Assembly (NCBI RefSeq): GCF_004361735.1
Contig: NZ_SNVV01000006.1
Span: 1-64,000, forward strand
Direction: 5' to 3'
From: Azoarcus indigens
GTDB taxonomy: Bacteria > Pseudomonadota > Gammaproteobacteria > Burkholderiales > Rhodocyclaceae
DNA length: 64,000 nucleotides
Part shown: in pieces, positions 40,962 to 50,423 of the stretch
How the letters are laid out: each line of letters opens with the position of its first letter
How positions within the stretch are numbered: the first letter of the stretch is position 1
Translations under genes and position numbers: made by a program
Notes under the pieces: generated by a model
What the model saw: the letters and a program-made list of their open reading frames with translations, nothing else
Told to the model about the DNA's origin: nothing
Database searches by the model: none

Positions 40962-41690
40962 ATGGCCCAGATAGAGCTGGCCGGCATAGACCGCAGCTTC
41001 ACCGTCGGCGACAGCCGCGTCCATGCGCTGAGCGCGCTCTCCCTCGCCATCGAGGCCGGCGAATACGTCGCCATCATGGGCCCCTCCGGCTCCGGCAAAT
41101 CCACCCTGCTCAACCTGCTCGGCCTGCTGGACCGGCCGGACGCCGGCCACTACCGGCTGGAAGGCCGAGACGTCACCACCCTGAGCGCAGACGAACAGGC
41201 AGCGGTGCGCCGCAGCCGCATCGGCTTCGTGTTCCAGAGCTTCCACCTGGTACCGCGCCTCAGCGCCGCCGAGAACATCGCCCTGCCGCTCACCCTGGCC
41301 GGCATCGCCCCGGCCGAGCGGGAGCGGCGGGTAGCGCGCGCGCTGCGCGACTTCGGTCTGGAGGAGCGCGCCCGCCACCGGCCGGACGAACTCTCCGGCG
41401 GCCAGCGCCAGCGCGTCGCCATCGCCCGCGCCACCATCATGCAGCCGGCGCTGCTGCTGGCCGACGAGCCCACCGGCAACCTGGACCGCCACACCGGTGA
41501 GGAAGTCACCCAGCTTCTGGAAGCGCTGAACGCTGCCGGCACCACGCTCATCGTCGTCACCCACGACCCGGCCATGGGCCGCCGCGCCCGCCGCCAGCTG
41601 ATGATGGAGGACGGCAAGCTGAAGTCGGACAGCGCGCGGCAGAGCAGCCGCGCCGAGCGGCCGCCCCCCGCGCCGGAGCCGCTCGGGTGA
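40962..41690 (+). CDS. ABC transporter ATP-binding protein (MacB/LolD type)
   Basis: Cytoplasmic ATPase of 242 residues. Walker A GPSGSGKST (about residue 40), Q-loop in FVFQSFHLVPR, signature LSGGQRQRVA and Walker B LLADEPTGNLD are intact. The His switch is in VVTHDP. The sequence is typical of the MacB/LolD/FtsE group whose permeases carry large periplasmic domains. Starts 10 bases after the adaptor stop, and its TGA overlaps the GTG start of the permease (GTGA), so translation is coupled. The C-terminal Arg/Pro tail is not conserved. Confidence 0.94.
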   Translation: MAQIELAGIDRSFTVGDSRVHALSALSLAIEAGEYVAIMGPSGSGKSTLLNLLGLLDRPDAGHYRLEGRDVTTLSADEQAAVRRSRIGFVFQSFHLVPRLSAAENIALPLTLAGIAPAERERRVARALRDFGLEERARHRPDELSGGQRQRVAIARATIMQPALLLADEPTGNLDRHTGEEVTQLLEALNAAGTTLIVVTHDPAMGRRARRQLMMEDGKLKSDSARQSSRAERPPPAPEPLG

Positions 41691-42895
41691 GCCCGGCCGA
41701 CACCCTGCGCTTCGCCGGCCGCGCCGCCTTCGCCTACCCGCTGCGCACCGCGCTGATGGTGCTGGCAATGGCCATCGGCGTGGCCGCGGTGGTGGTGCTC
41801 ACCGCGCTGGGGGACGGCGCCCGCCGCTATGTGATCGGCGAGTTCGCCTCGCTGGGCGCCAACCTGGTCATCGTGCTGCCCGGCCGCAACGAGACCGGCG
41901 GCGTCAATGCCGGCAGCTTCATCACCAACACCCCGCGCGACCTCACCCTGGCCGACGCCAGCGCGCTGCTGCGGGCGCCGCTGGTGAGCCGGATTGCGCC
42001 GCTGTCGGTGGGCAATTCGGAGATCGCCGTCGGCGGCCGGCTGCGCGAGACCATGGTGCTGGGCACCACCGCCGACTATCTCGCCGTGCGCCACCTCGCC
42101 CTCGCCGAAGGCCGCTTCCTGCCGCAGGAATCCTTGGGCCACGCCAGCGCGGTGGCGGTGATAGGCGGCACGCTGAAGCGCGAACTGTTCGGCAACGAAG
42201 CGGCGGTCGGCCGCATGATCCGCGTCGGCGACACCCGGCTGCGGGTCGTCGGCGTGATGGCCGCCTCCGGCCAGGGCCTGGGCTTCAATACCGATGAGTT
42301 GGTCATCGTACCGGTCGCCACCGCCCAGGCCATGTTCAACACCAACACCCTGTTCCGCATCATGGTGGAAGTGCGCGGCCGCGACGCGCTGGCGGCGGCG
42401 CAACGGCAGATGGAAGACATCCTGCGCAGCCGCCGCGAGGGCGAGCTGGACGTCACCCTGATCACCCAGGACGCGGTGCTCGGCACCTTCGACCGCATCC
42501 TCGGCGCCCTCACCCTGGCGGTCGCCGGCATCGCCGCCATCAGCTTGGCGGTGGCCGGCATCCTGGTGATGAACGTGATGCTGGTGGCGGTCACCCAGCG
42601 CACCGGCGAGATCGGGCTGCTCAAGGCCCTGGGCGCCACCGGCGGCGACATCCGCCGCGCCTTCCTCGTCGAGGCCGCGCTGCTGTCGCTGGCCGGCGCG
42701 CTGGCCGGCTACGGCCTCGGCCAGCTCGGCGCCTGGGGCATCCGCCTGGCCTACCCGGTGCTGCCGGCCTGGCCGCCCGACTGGGCGGTGGCCGCCGGCC
42801 TGGGCACCGCCCTGCTCACCGGCCTGCTCTTCGGCGTGCTGCCGGCGCGCCGCGCCGCCCGGCTGGACCCGGTGCAGGCACTGGCCAAGCGCTAG
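41687..42895 (+). CDS. ABC transporter permease, FtsX/MacB type (first copy)
   Basis: Inner-membrane protein of 402 residues with one N-terminal helix (about 20-40), a periplasmic MacB-PCD domain (about 45-240) and three C-terminal helices (about 268-385) ending LPARRAARLDPVQALAKR, a MacB-family tail. GTG start at 41687 overlaps the ATPase stop. A second, similar permease follows immediately, suggesting a heterodimeric transporter. The substrate is unknown; macrolides, lipoproteins or peptides are all possible for this family. Confidence 0.92.
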   Translation: MSPADTLRFAGRAAFAYPLRTALMVLAMAIGVAAVVVLTALGDGARRYVIGEFASLGANLVIVLPGRNETGGVNAGSFITNTPRDLTLADASALLRAPLVSRIAPLSVGNSEIAVGGRLRETMVLGTTADYLAVRHLALAEGRFLPQESLGHASAVAVIGGTLKRELFGNEAAVGRMIRVGDTRLRVVGVMAASGQGLGFNTDELVIVPVATAQAMFNTNTLFRIMVEVRGRDALAAAQRQMEDILRSRREGELDVTLITQDAVLGTFDRILGALTLAVAGIAAISLAVAGILVMNVMLVAVTQRTGEIGLLKALGATGGDIRRAFLVEAALLSLAGALAGYGLGQLGAWGIRLAYPVLPAWPPDWAVAAGLGTALLTGLLFGVLPARRAARLDPVQALAKR

Positions 42896-42903
42896 GCGGC
42901 CAC

Positions 42904-44103
42904 ATGCGCTGGGCCGACCTCTTCCAGCTTTCGCTGCGCGCCCTGAGCGCCCAGCGCCTGCGCAGCTTCCTCACCCTGCTCGGCATCGCGGTGGGCATCG
43001 CCGCGGTGATCCTGCTCACCGCCATCGGCGAGGGCCTGCACCGCTTCGTGCTGCAGGAATTCACCCAGTTCGGCACCAACATCATCAAGCTCACCCCCGG
43101 CCGCCTGGGCGCCCGCGGCGGCCCGCCCGGCCTGCCCTCCACCACCCGCGAGCTGACGCTGGACGATGCCGCCGTGCTGGCGCGGGTGCCCTTCGTCACC
43201 GGCGTCACCCCGGCGGTGTCCGGCAACTCCGAGATCCGCGCCCAGGGCCGGGTGCGCCGCACGCTGGTGATGGGCGTGGGGCCGCAGATGGACCGCATGT
43301 TCGCCATGAAGGTGCGCAGCGGCCACTTCCTGCCGCCGGACGACGCCGCCAGCGCCCGCGCGCTGGTGGTGCTGGGCGCCAAGCTGAAGCAGGAGCTGTT
43401 CGGCGCCGGCAACGCGCTCGGCCAGCGGGTGCAGATCGGCACGGAACGCTACCGGGTGATCGGGGTCATGGAGGCCAAGGGCCAGTTCCTCGGCGTGGAT
43501 CTGGACGACACCGCCTACATCCCCACCGCACGGGCGCTGGCGCTCTACAATCGGGACGGGGTAATGGAAATCAACCTCACCTACGAGGAAGGCGTTCCCG
43601 CCGCCCGCGTGGCGGCGGAAGTGAAGCGGCGCATGGTGAACCGCCACGGCCGCGAGGATTTCACCCTCACCACCCAGGAAGACATGCTCGCCAGCCTCTC
43701 CAACATTCTCGACATCCTCACCGCCGCGGTCGGCGTGCTGGGCGGCATCTCGCTGCTGGTGGGCGCGGTGGGCATCGTCACCATCATGACCATCGCGGTG
43801 GCCGAGCGCACCGGCGAGATCGGGCTGATGGTGGCGCTGGGCGCCACCCGCCGCGCCATCCTCGGCCTCTTCCTCGGCGAAGCGGTGGCGCTGGCGGCGC
43901 TGGGCGGCCTGCTCGGCCTCGCCATCGGCGCCGGCCTCGCCCAGCTCGCCGCCCTGCTGCTGCCGGCACTGCCGGTGAGCACACCCTGGCATTTCGCCCT
44001 GCTGGCGGAAGCGCTGGCCATCCTCATCGGCCTGGTCGCCGGCGTGATGCCGGCGCGCACGGCCGCCCGTCTCGATCCGGTGGAGGCCCTGCGTGCCGAA
44101 TGA
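42904..44103 (+). CDS. ABC transporter permease, FtsX/MacB type (second copy)
   Basis: Protein of 399 residues with the same plan as the preceding gene: N-terminal helix (about 18-40), periplasmic MacB-PCD domain, three C-terminal helices and a tail MPARTAARLDPVEALRAE. It starts 8 bases after the first permease and shares sequence blocks with it (GNSEIR, GVMEAKGQF, RTGEIGLMVALGAT), so the two look like an old duplication. The next small gene begins inside its last codons. Confidence 0.92.
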   Translation: MRWADLFQLSLRALSAQRLRSFLTLLGIAVGIAAVILLTAIGEGLHRFVLQEFTQFGTNIIKLTPGRLGARGGPPGLPSTTRELTLDDAAVLARVPFVTGVTPAVSGNSEIRAQGRVRRTLVMGVGPQMDRMFAMKVRSGHFLPPDDAASARALVVLGAKLKQELFGAGNALGQRVQIGTERYRVIGVMEAKGQFLGVDLDDTAYIPTARALALYNRDGVMEINLTYEEGVPAARVAAEVKRRMVNRHGREDFTLTTQEDMLASLSNILDILTAAVGVLGGISLLVGAVGIVTIMTIAVAERTGEIGLMVALGATRRAILGLFLGEAVALAALGGLLGLAIGAGLAQLAALLLPALPVSTPWHFALLAEALAILIGLVAGVMPARTAARLDPVEALRAE

Positions 44104-44410
44104 AACCAGGCGCCGGCTGGCGCCTCCCCCCGCCCTGGCACAGCGTCTGGCCGCGATCCCGCCAGCGCTGCTCATCGCGGCCGCCGCGCTGCAGCCGCTC
44201 ACCACGGCGGCCGCGCCCGCGCCCTGGTACCAGTGGCGCAGCAAGCTCAACAACCAGACCATCTGCGCCCAGGCCTCGCCCGGCCCCGGCTGGGAGCGCG
44301 AGCGCAACCGCGGCCCCTACACCGGCAACCGCTGCGACCGCCTGCTGCCGCCGCACAAGCTTCCCGCCCAGCCGCCCCCGGATCGGGTTGCGCCAGGTCA
44401 AGGAAGCTAG
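44093..44410 (+). CDS. Small putative secreted protein in the efflux operon
   Basis: Protein of 105 residues that starts with GTG at 44093, overlapping the permease gene by 11 bases. It has an N-terminal hydrophobic segment (about 20-42) and a mature core PWYQWRSKLNNQTICAQ then GPGWERERNRGPYTGNRCD with two Cys residues. That core looks like real coding sequence and resembles small uncharacterised proteins found in related bacteria. The overlap suggests it is part of the transporter operon. Function unknown; it could be a substrate or accessory protein. Confidence 0.55.
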   Translation: MPNETRRRLAPPPALAQRLAAIPPALLIAAAALQPLTTAAAPAPWYQWRSKLNNQTICAQASPGPGWERERNRGPYTGNRCDRLLPPHKLPAQPPPDRVAPGQGS

Positions 44411-44594
44411 CTTTCCTCCGGTAAGCCCCGCCGCCTCAACCTAGAGTTGAATTGAAGGCGCGGGAATGAACGCACAGCGGGTTTCCGGGCGGAACTACGC
44501 CTTCCCGACCGCCGTCCGGCAGCAACGCCCACCGTGGCCGCCGCCGACCGACAACCCTGCCCGCCAGCGCCCGGGGCAGGCGGAGGAGACCGTC

Positions 44595-44816
44595 ATGTCC
44601 TTCTTCGACTCTCCCATAGGCCGCTGCCCCGTCGTAAGGGAGATGGTGCTGCTGGACGAAACCCAGGCCGAATGCGCCCGCGAACACGAGTGTCCGCCTG
44701 GCCAGGTCTGCCCGCTGGAGGATTGCTTCACCCGGGTGAGCGGCCGCGCGCCGGACGGTGCGGAGATTCCCGCCGCCGCACCGGCCGCGCATGAAGCGCG
44801 CAAGGCCGCGCTTTAG
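44595..44816 (+). CDS. Small Cys-rich protein of unknown function
   Basis: Protein of 73 residues. ATG at 44595 with GGAGGAGACC upstream; a longer in-frame start at 44466 has no such site. Five Cys residues are clustered: [26 protein letters not shown]. This could bind metal or form disulfides. No signal peptide is seen. Its stop overlaps the convergent pseudouridine synthase stop. Family not recognised. Confidence 0.6.
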   Translation: MSFFDSPIGRCPVVREMVLLDETQAECAREHECPPGQVCPLEDCFTRVSGRAPDGAEIPAAAPAAHEARKAAL

Positions 44817-46903
44817 AAAGCCTCGTCCGCGCGCAGGTAGCGCCACTGGCCGAGCGGCAGATCGCCCAGCCGCACCCGGCCGATGCGCACCCGTTTCAGG
44901 CCAACCACCTTCAGGCCGACCAGCTCGCACATGCGGCGGATCTGGCGCTTGCGGCCTTCGCGCAGCACGAAGCGCAGCTGGTCGTCGTTGATCCACTCCA
45001 CCTCGGCCGGGCGCAGCGGCTTGTCGTCCAGCGACAGGCCGTGGCGCAGCAGCGCGAGGCCATCCGGCACGAGTTCGCCTTCCACCCGCACCAAGTACTC
45101 CTTCTCGACCTTGGAGTTCTCGCCGATCAGCATGCGGGCAACCCGGCCATCCTGCGTCAGCACCAGCAGGCCGGTAGAGTCGATGTCCAGCCGGCCTGCC
45201 GGCGCCAGGCCCTTCAGCTGGGAGTAGTGGAAGCGTTGGGAAACGTCGCGGTCGAACTGGTTGTCGGCGCCGATCAGCGACACCGCCGGTTCATAGCCCG
45301 GCTCCGGCTGGCCAGACACATAGCCGACCGGCTTGTGCAGCAAGATGGTGACGCGCTGCGCCTGCTGCATCTTGGCCTCGGGCGCCAGATCCACCCGGGC
45401 ATCCGGCGCGATGCGCGTACCCAGCTCGGACACCCGGCGGCCGTCCACGAACACCCAGCCGCGCGCTATCAGCTCATCCGCCTCGCGCCGGGAACAGATG
45501 CCACGCTCGGCCATGACCTTGGACAGGCGCACGCCCTCCGCCTCGCCTTCCTCACGCGGCACCATCGGGCGCTTCGGCCTGGCGGGTTCGGCAGCCGGGG
45601 GACGCTTGGCGAAAGGCTGGTCCGCCTTGCGCTCGTCCCCGGCCTCCGGGCGCGCCCTGGGCCGGCGTTCCTCGCCCGCGCCGGCACGGTCAAGACCACC
45701 GGCGCGCGCTTCGCGCTCGAAACGCGGACGGCGTTCCTCGCCGCCGAAGCGGCCACGGCCATCCTCACGTTCGCCACGGCCGCGTCCCGCCTGCTCGACG
45801 CTTGCGCCACGGCCGTCCTGGCGCGGCGGGCGGTTGGCTCGCCCGTCGCCACCAAAACGGCCAGCGCCTTCCACACGCCCGGCGCGGCCGGGGTGCTCAT
45901 CGCGACCGAAACGGCTACGGCCGTCTTCACGGTCGCCACGGCCACGTCCTGGCTGTTCTCCCGATGCACCGCGGCCTTCGGGACGGGCAGGACGGCTGAA
46001 ACGCTCTTCGCCGCCGAAACGGCCACGGCCTTCCTCGGCAGAACGGCGGGGGCGCTCCTCCCATCCCGCTCGGTTGCGGTTCTGTTCATCCGCCGGGCGA
46101 CGCCGGCCTTCTTCCCGCGGCGGGCCACTGCGCGTGTCGTCACGCGCGAAACGCTCGCGATCACCAGGCTCCTGACGGCTGCGCGGCGCGCCGTCGGGGC
46201 GCCGGTTGTCATCACGGGCCGGCCGAGCACGCTCGCCCCAGGCGGAATCACGCTGCCGTGGCAAGGCGTCATCGCCACCGGAGAAGCTGCGCTCCCGCGA
46301 GCCCTGCGCCCGCTCGCCGCTCCTTTCCTGCCACGGGCGCTTGCCGGCGGAAGCATCCACATCCCGCGGACGGCCGAAACGCGGCTTTTCATCGTTCGCC
46401 TGCTCCCGCTCACCCCGGCCACCGGAACCGAAGCGGCCGCGGCCTTCGGAAGAGCCAGGATCCCGGCGCGGCCCCTCGGAGCGGAAACCCTCGCCACGCG
46501 AACGGCCAGCGCTACCGCCCTCGCGTTCCTTGCGCTCGGTGCTAGCCCGGCGCTCATCCGCGGCAGGGCGCGGAGCGCGGAAATCGCCTTCCGCCTCGCG
46601 TCGGGCACCACGCGGGCGCTCGCCACCGGCTGCGGCGCGGTCACCGCCGCGCGGTGCCCCACGGCCGGCATCGGCAGCATCTCGCCCCCCGCCCCGCTTG
46701 TCCTCGCCACGGCCCTCGGCCCTGCGCTCGTTGCGCGCAGGAGCGGCACGCTCGCGGGCCGGCTTGTCGCCGCCTGCCCGGGCTTGGGAGGGCTGCTCGC
46801 TGTTGTCGGGTTCCGCCGGGTCAGTAGCAGGCTTGCGGACCTTGAGCGTACCGGCAATGCGGGACGGCACCGGCTGGGGTGGATTACGGCGTACGGATGT
46901 CAC
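44813..46903 (-). CDS. Pseudouridine synthase (RsuA/RluB/RluF family) with a giant Arg/Gly/Glu-rich extension
   Basis: Protein of about 696 residues. The C-terminal 240 residues are an S4 RNA-binding domain ([19 protein letters not shown]) plus the catalytic domain with Asp in [11 protein letters not shown] and the RKRQIRRM motif; this group modifies uridines in 23S or 16S r[20 protein letters not shown] resembles RluF-like members. The first ~440 residues are low-complexity, rich in Arg, Gly, Glu and Asp, with near-repeats ([16 protein letters not shown] and [16 protein letters not shown]). GTG start at 46903 is chosen for the GAGG site upstream; a TTG at 46951 is in frame. The target base is not predictable. 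Confidence 0.85.
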   Translation of the reverse strand: MTSVRRNPPQPVPSRIAGTLKVRKPATDPAEPDNSEQPSQARAGGDKPARERAAPARNERRAEGRGEDKRGGGRDAADAGRGAPRGGDRAAAGGERPRGARREAEGDFRAPRPAADERRASTERKEREGGSAGRSRGEGFRSEGPRRDPGSSEGRGRFGSGGRGEREQANDEKPRFGRPRDVDASAGKRPWQERSGERAQGSRERSFSGGDDALPRQRDSAWGERARPARDDNRRPDGAPRSRQEPGDRERFARDDTRSGPPREEGRRRPADEQNRNRAGWEERPRRSAEEGRGRFGGEERFSRPARPEGRGASGEQPGRGRGDREDGRSRFGRDEHPGRAGRVEGAGRFGGDGRANRPPRQDGRGASVEQAGRGRGEREDGRGRFGGEERRPRFEREARAGGLDRAGAGEERRPRARPEAGDERKADQPFAKRPPAAEPARPKRPMVPREEGEAEGVRLSKVMAERGICSRREADELIARGWVFVDGRRVSELGTRIAPDARVDLAPEAKMQQAQRVTILLHKPVGYVSGQPEPGYEPAVSLIGADNQFDRDVSQRFHYSQLKGLAPAGRLDIDSTGLLVLTQDGRVARMLIGENSKVEKEYLVRVEGELVPDGLALLRHGLSLDDKPLRPAEVEWINDDQLRFVLREGRKRQIRRMCELVGLKVVGLKRVRIGRVRLGDLPLGQWRYLRADEAF

Positions 46904-46998
46904 GGGAAACCTCGGCGCGCCGGACGGCGCGGTGGGAAGAAACGGCCGCAATTATGCGCCCTCGGGCCGCGGGCGGCGAACGAAACGGTCACGCCTGC

Positions 46999-47030
46999 AA
47001 GGAAAACGGGGAGCCCGCGGGCTCCCCGTT
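46999..47030 (-). terminator. Intrinsic terminator of the antiporter gene
   Basis: Perfect 26-base palindrome AACGGGGAGCCCG-CGGGCTCCCCGTT (halves shown) at 47005-47030, followed on the minus strand by TTCCTTG, 21 bases after the stop. Confidence 0.85.
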
Positions 47031-47051
47031 CCAGTTCGCTACAGTCCCGCG

Positions 47052-48308
47052 CTAAAGGATCTGGAAGGCGAGGATGGCGACGATGGTGGGCGGCAAAGCA
47101 GTGACCAAGAGCCCAAGTGGATTGATCGCCTCATCGTCGAAATGGCCGCGCAGGATGGCGAAACCCGCCGGGTTGGGTGCGTTGGCGATCACGGTGAGGC
47201 CGCCGCCGGTGACGGCGCCGGCTACCAGCGAGTACTTGAAGGCCTCGTCTACACCCTCCACCAGCGAGCCCAGATAGGTCAGCGCGGCATTGTCGGTGAT
47301 GGCGGTCAGCGCGGTGGCGCCGAAGTAGAGCGCGGTGGTGTCCATGCCGGCCAGCACGTCCTGCAGCCACCACTGCTGCTGCGCGCCCAGCGTGACCAGG
47401 CCGGCGAGGAAGAAGCCGACCATTAGGCCTTCGCGCAGCATCAGCCTGTCGTGGTAGTGCTTGTAGCCCTCGGCCACGCCGAGGAAGAGCAGGAACAGAC
47501 CGACGAACACCGTCGGATGGTGGGCGAAATAGACGATGCCGACGAGGAAGAGCACGTGCAGCAGGATCAGCGTGCGCGGCACGGTGCGCTGGCCGGCGCT
47601 GGCATCCACCTCCAAGGTCTTCAGCTCACGGGCGAACAGCAGGGTGGCGATGCCGGCGTTGATGAAGACCGCGATCGCCGCCTTCCAGCCAAAGTGGCCC
47701 AGCATGTACCACAGATCCCAGTTCCACTTGGCCGCCACCATCAGCACCGGGGGCGCAGCGAAATGGGTGAGCGTGCCGCCGATGGAGACATTGACGAAGA
47801 GCGCGCCCAGGGTCACGTACTTCAGCCGATGGGAAATGCCCTTGGCGTAGAAGTTGTCGCGCAGCATCAGGGCCGCCAGCGTCATCGCAGCCGGCTCGGT
47901 GATGAAGGAACCCAGCAACGGCAGCACCGACAGGCAGACGAAGTAGAAGGCCAGCCCGTCCTGCAGCGGGATGTAGCGCGCCAGCGCCCGTGCGCCGACC
48001 TTGCACAATTCCAGGATGGGACGGCTGGCGGCCACCACCATGATGACGAAGACGAAGGCCGGCTCGGTATAGTTGAGCCCGTCCAGGTAGCTCGCCGCCT
48101 CGCCGGCGCCACCGATAAAGGCCATGAATATCAACAGCACGAAGGCCCAGAAGCCGAACACCACCTCGACTTCGCCCAGCAGATGCCAGATGCCGGAATG
48201 GTTCGGCTGTAGGTGAGCGAGACGCTCGAAGTACTTGGTGAGGAAGGTGTGGGCGACGGCGATGGCGAACAGCGCCGTGCCAACGATCTGCAACACGCTG
48301 GGGGTCAT
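47052..48308 (-). CDS. Putative Na+/H+ antiporter
   Basis: Inner-membrane protein of 418 residues with about ten hydrophobic helices, matching the putative Na+/H+ antiporter family (Na_H_antiport_2 type). Conserved-looking segments with charged residues inside helices are SFITEPAAMTLAALMLRDNF, GGTLTHFAAPPVLMVAAKW, and FGATALTAITDNAALTYLG, where Asp/Asn pairs could bind cations. Start at 48308 (MTPSVLQIVG). Monocistronic, ended by the terminator at 46999-47030. The transported ion is inferred from family only. Confidence 0.82.
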   Translation of the reverse strand: MTPSVLQIVGTALFAIAVAHTFLTKYFERLAHLQPNHSGIWHLLGEVEVVFGFWAFVLLIFMAFIGGAGEAASYLDGLNYTEPAFVFVIMVVAASRPILELCKVGARALARYIPLQDGLAFYFVCLSVLPLLGSFITEPAAMTLAALMLRDNFYAKGISHRLKYVTLGALFVNVSIGGTLTHFAAPPVLMVAAKWNWDLWYMLGHFGWKAAIAVFINAGIATLLFARELKTLEVDASAGQRTVPRTLILLHVLFLVGIVYFAHHPTVFVGLFLLFLGVAEGYKHYHDRLMLREGLMVGFFLAGLVTLGAQQQWWLQDVLAGMDTTALYFGATALTAITDNAALTYLGSLVEGVDEAFKYSLVAGAVTGGGLTVIANAPNPAGFAILRGHFDDEAINPLGLLVTALPPTIVAILAFQIL

Positions 48309-48423
48309 GCGGAGTCCTTGTAATTTCTTGTTTCGGGGGCGCGGAAGCGCCCGAATATAGCCGATCCGCCGATGGCCGCCTTGGCAAAAAACCAGCTGCC
48401 AGCGCCGGTGGCAGCCGCCCGCT

Positions 48424-49374
48424 TCAGGCGAGGCGATTGCGCGGCTCGCCGGCGGCGTAGGCCTCGATGTTGCCGATGGCCTGCGCCGCCAGCGCTTGCA
48501 TGGCGCCCTGGGAGGCCCAGGCCACGTGCGGGGTGACGATGAGATTGGGAACGTCATCCGCCAGCAAGGGGTTGCCCTTGCGCGGCGGCTCGGCGGAGAG
48601 CACGTCGGTGGCGGCGCCGGCGATCACTCCGGCGCGCAGGGCGTCGGCCAGCGCCTGCTCGTCCGCCACGCCGCCGCGGGAGGTGTTCACCAGCACCGCA
48701 GTGCGCTTCATCGCCCGCAGTTCCGCCTCGCCGATCAGGCCGCGGGTGGCGGCATTCAGCGGGCAGTTGAGCGACAACACATCGGCCTGCGCCAGCACCT
48801 GGTCGAAGGCGGAGTAACCCGGCCGCAGCACCGCAGCTCCCTTGTGCTCGGCGTAGAGGATGTTCATGCCGAAGGCGCTCGCCAGCCTGGCCACGCCCTC
48901 GCCCAGACCGCCACGGCCGACGATGCCCAGGGTGGCACCATGCAGATCGCCTATCGGGTGGTCGAAGAAGCAGAAGTTCTCCGCCTCCGCCCAGCGGCCG
49001 TTGCGCACGTCCGCGGCATAGGCGAACAAGTTGCGGCGCAGCGCGAGCATCAGCATCAGCGCATGTTCCGGCACGGTATGCACCGCGTAGCCGCGCACAT
49101 TGGAGACGACGATGCCGCGGGCGCGGCAGGCCTCCAGATCGACGTTGTCCGCGCCGGTGGCGGCAATGGCCACCATCTTCAGCCGCGGCAGGCGGGCAAT
49201 GGCCTCCGCGTCCAGCTTCACCTTGTTGACGATGGCAACGTCGGCCTGCATCAGGCGCGGCACCAGTTCGGCGGTGGTGGTGGCCGGATACTCGGTCCAC
49301 TCGTGTTCCAGGGCCGGGCGCGGGAAAGGCACGCCCACCGCATCGCGCTCAAGGCAGACGATGGCCAGACTCAT
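48424..49374 (-). CDS. D-isomer 2-hydroxyacid dehydrogenase (glycerate dehydrogenase-like)
   Basis: NAD(P)-dependent oxidoreductase of 316 residues that interconverts a 2-hydroxyacid and a 2-oxoacid, probably hydroxypyruvate/glycerate. The Rossmann loop reads GIVGRGGLGEGVARL near residue 148. Catalytic Arg is in NTSRGG, Glu in the AEPP region and His in TPHVAW near the end. Start at 49374 (MSLAIVCLE) is the usual N-terminus; the upstream frame is not conserved. It is divergent from an IclR-type regulator with a shared 160-base control region that holds palindromes. Confidence 0.88.
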   Translation of the reverse strand: MSLAIVCLERDAVGVPFPRPALEHEWTEYPATTTAELVPRLMQADVAIVNKVKLDAEAIARLPRLKMVAIAATGADNVDLEACRARGIVVSNVRGYAVHTVPEHALMLMLALRRNLFAYAADVRNGRWAEAENFCFFDHPIGDLHGATLGIVGRGGLGEGVARLASAFGMNILYAEHKGAAVLRPGYSAFDQVLAQADVLSLNCPLNAATRGLIGEAELRAMKRTAVLVNTSRGGVADEQALADALRAGVIAGAATDVLSAEPPRKGNPLLADDVPNLIVTPHVAWASQGAMQALAAQAIGNIEAYAAGEPRNRLA

Positions 49375-49469
49375 ATGCAGTACTCCAGGTTGACGCAAGG
49401 ATTCCATCGGTGACCCGCGCTGGCGCCCAGGCACCGAAACGCCCGGCCGGCGGGCCGGGGTGGCGTTCG

Positions 49470-49525
49470 TTTCACTAGGCGAAATCACGCCGGGGCTTTA
49501 CCATTCGCGGGTTACGCAAACCCGC
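49470..49525. promoter_or_regulatory. Palindromes between hydroxyacid dehydrogenase and IclR gene
   Basis: TTTCACTAGGCGAAA (49470-49484, imperfect palindrome) and GCGGGTT-ACGCA-AACCCGC (49507-49525, perfect 7-bp arms) lie between the divergent starts. They are candidate operators for the adjacent IclR regulator acting on itself and the dehydrogenase. Confidence 0.4.
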
Positions 49526-49534
49526 AAGGCCCAA

Positions 49535-50338
49535 GTGTCCACCAAGACGACAACCGCCGCCAACGGCGCGGAAGCCAAGAGCCCCATCCAGGTCATCGAG
49601 CGCATGATGAAGCTGCTCGATGTGCTGTCCCACCATGCCGATCCGGTGCCGCTGAAGCAGCTGGCGCTGGAAACCGGACTGCACCCCTCTACCGCCCACC
49701 GTATCCTGGGGGCGATGACGCAGAGCGGCTTCGTCGAACGCGGCGATGCCGGCGTCTACCGGCTGGGCATCCGCCTGCTGGAGCTGGGCAGCCTGGTGAA
49801 GTCGCGCATCTCCCTGCGCGAGACCGCGATGCCGGCGATGCTGAAGCTGCACGCTGCCACCGGCGAAAGCGTGAACCTGGGCGTGCGCGACGGCGACGAG
49901 ATCGTCTATGTGGAGCGGACGTCCAGCGGCCGCTCCTCGGTGCGGGTGGTGCACATCGTCGGCGCCCGCGCGCCGTTGCACACCACCGCCACCGGCAAGC
50001 TCTTCCTGGTGGAGGACGGCCTGGATCGTATCCGCGACTACGCCAAGCGCACCGGCCTGCCGCCTTCCACCCCAGCCTCCATCACCCAGCTGCCCGCACT
50101 GGAGCGGGAGCTGGACAAGGTGCGCCGCCACAGCGTGGCCTTCGACCTGGACGAGGTGGAGGCCGGGGTGCGCTGCATCGCCGCCGGCATCCGCGACGAT
50201 GGCGGCGAGCTGGTCGCCGGCCTGTCGCTGTCCACACCTTCCGAGCGCTTCAACCCCGACTGGGCGCCGCTGGTGCGGGAAACCGCCGAGCAGATCTCGC
50301 GCGCGCTGGGCTACAGCGGCGCGGACAAGCCCCGCTGA
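49535..50338 (+). CDS. IclR-family transcription regulator
   Basis: Cytoplasmic regulator of 267 residues: winged helix-turn-helix (about 20-85; PLKQLALETGLHPSTAHRIL) and a C-terminal ligand-binding IclR domain (about 100-262; GESVNLGVRDGDEIVYVER and AAGIRDDGGELVAGLSLSTP). GTG start at 49535 gives the normal family length; an earlier GTG at 49460 would add a poorly conserved stretch through the palindromes. It is divergent from a hydroxyacid dehydrogenase and is its likely regulator; the ligand may be a hydroxyacid or oxoacid (inference). Confidence 0.9.
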   Translation: MSTKTTTAANGAEAKSPIQVIERMMKLLDVLSHHADPVPLKQLALETGLHPSTAHRILGAMTQSGFVERGDAGVYRLGIRLLELGSLVKSRISLRETAMPAMLKLHAATGESVNLGVRDGDEIVYVERTSSGRSSVRVVHIVGARAPLHTTATGKLFLVEDGLDRIRDYAKRTGLPPSTPASITQLPALERELDKVRRHSVAFDLDEVEAGVRCIAAGIRDDGGELVAGLSLSTPSERFNPDWAPLVRETAEQISRALGYSGADKPR

Positions 50339-50370
50339 GCATGCTTCGGTTGAAGCTCTGACCCCTAACA

Positions 50371-50397
50371 AAAACGCCGGACAGTGTCCGGCGTTTT
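50371..50397. terminator. Bidirectional terminator
   Basis: AAAACGCCGGAC / GTCCGGCGTTTT with a 3-base loop lies between the convergent IclR and PBP7 genes. A and T tracts on the two sides allow it to work in both directions. Confidence 0.92.
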
Positions 50398-50423
50398 GCA
50401 TTCCGGGAATGCGTACCCGTCCG

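Noticed and set aside
45041-47104. Plus-strand open frame of nearly 690 codons opposite the pseudouridine synthase
   Set aside because: It is antisense to a gene with recognisable S4 and catalytic domains; its composition follows from the repeated Arg/Gly codons on the other strand.
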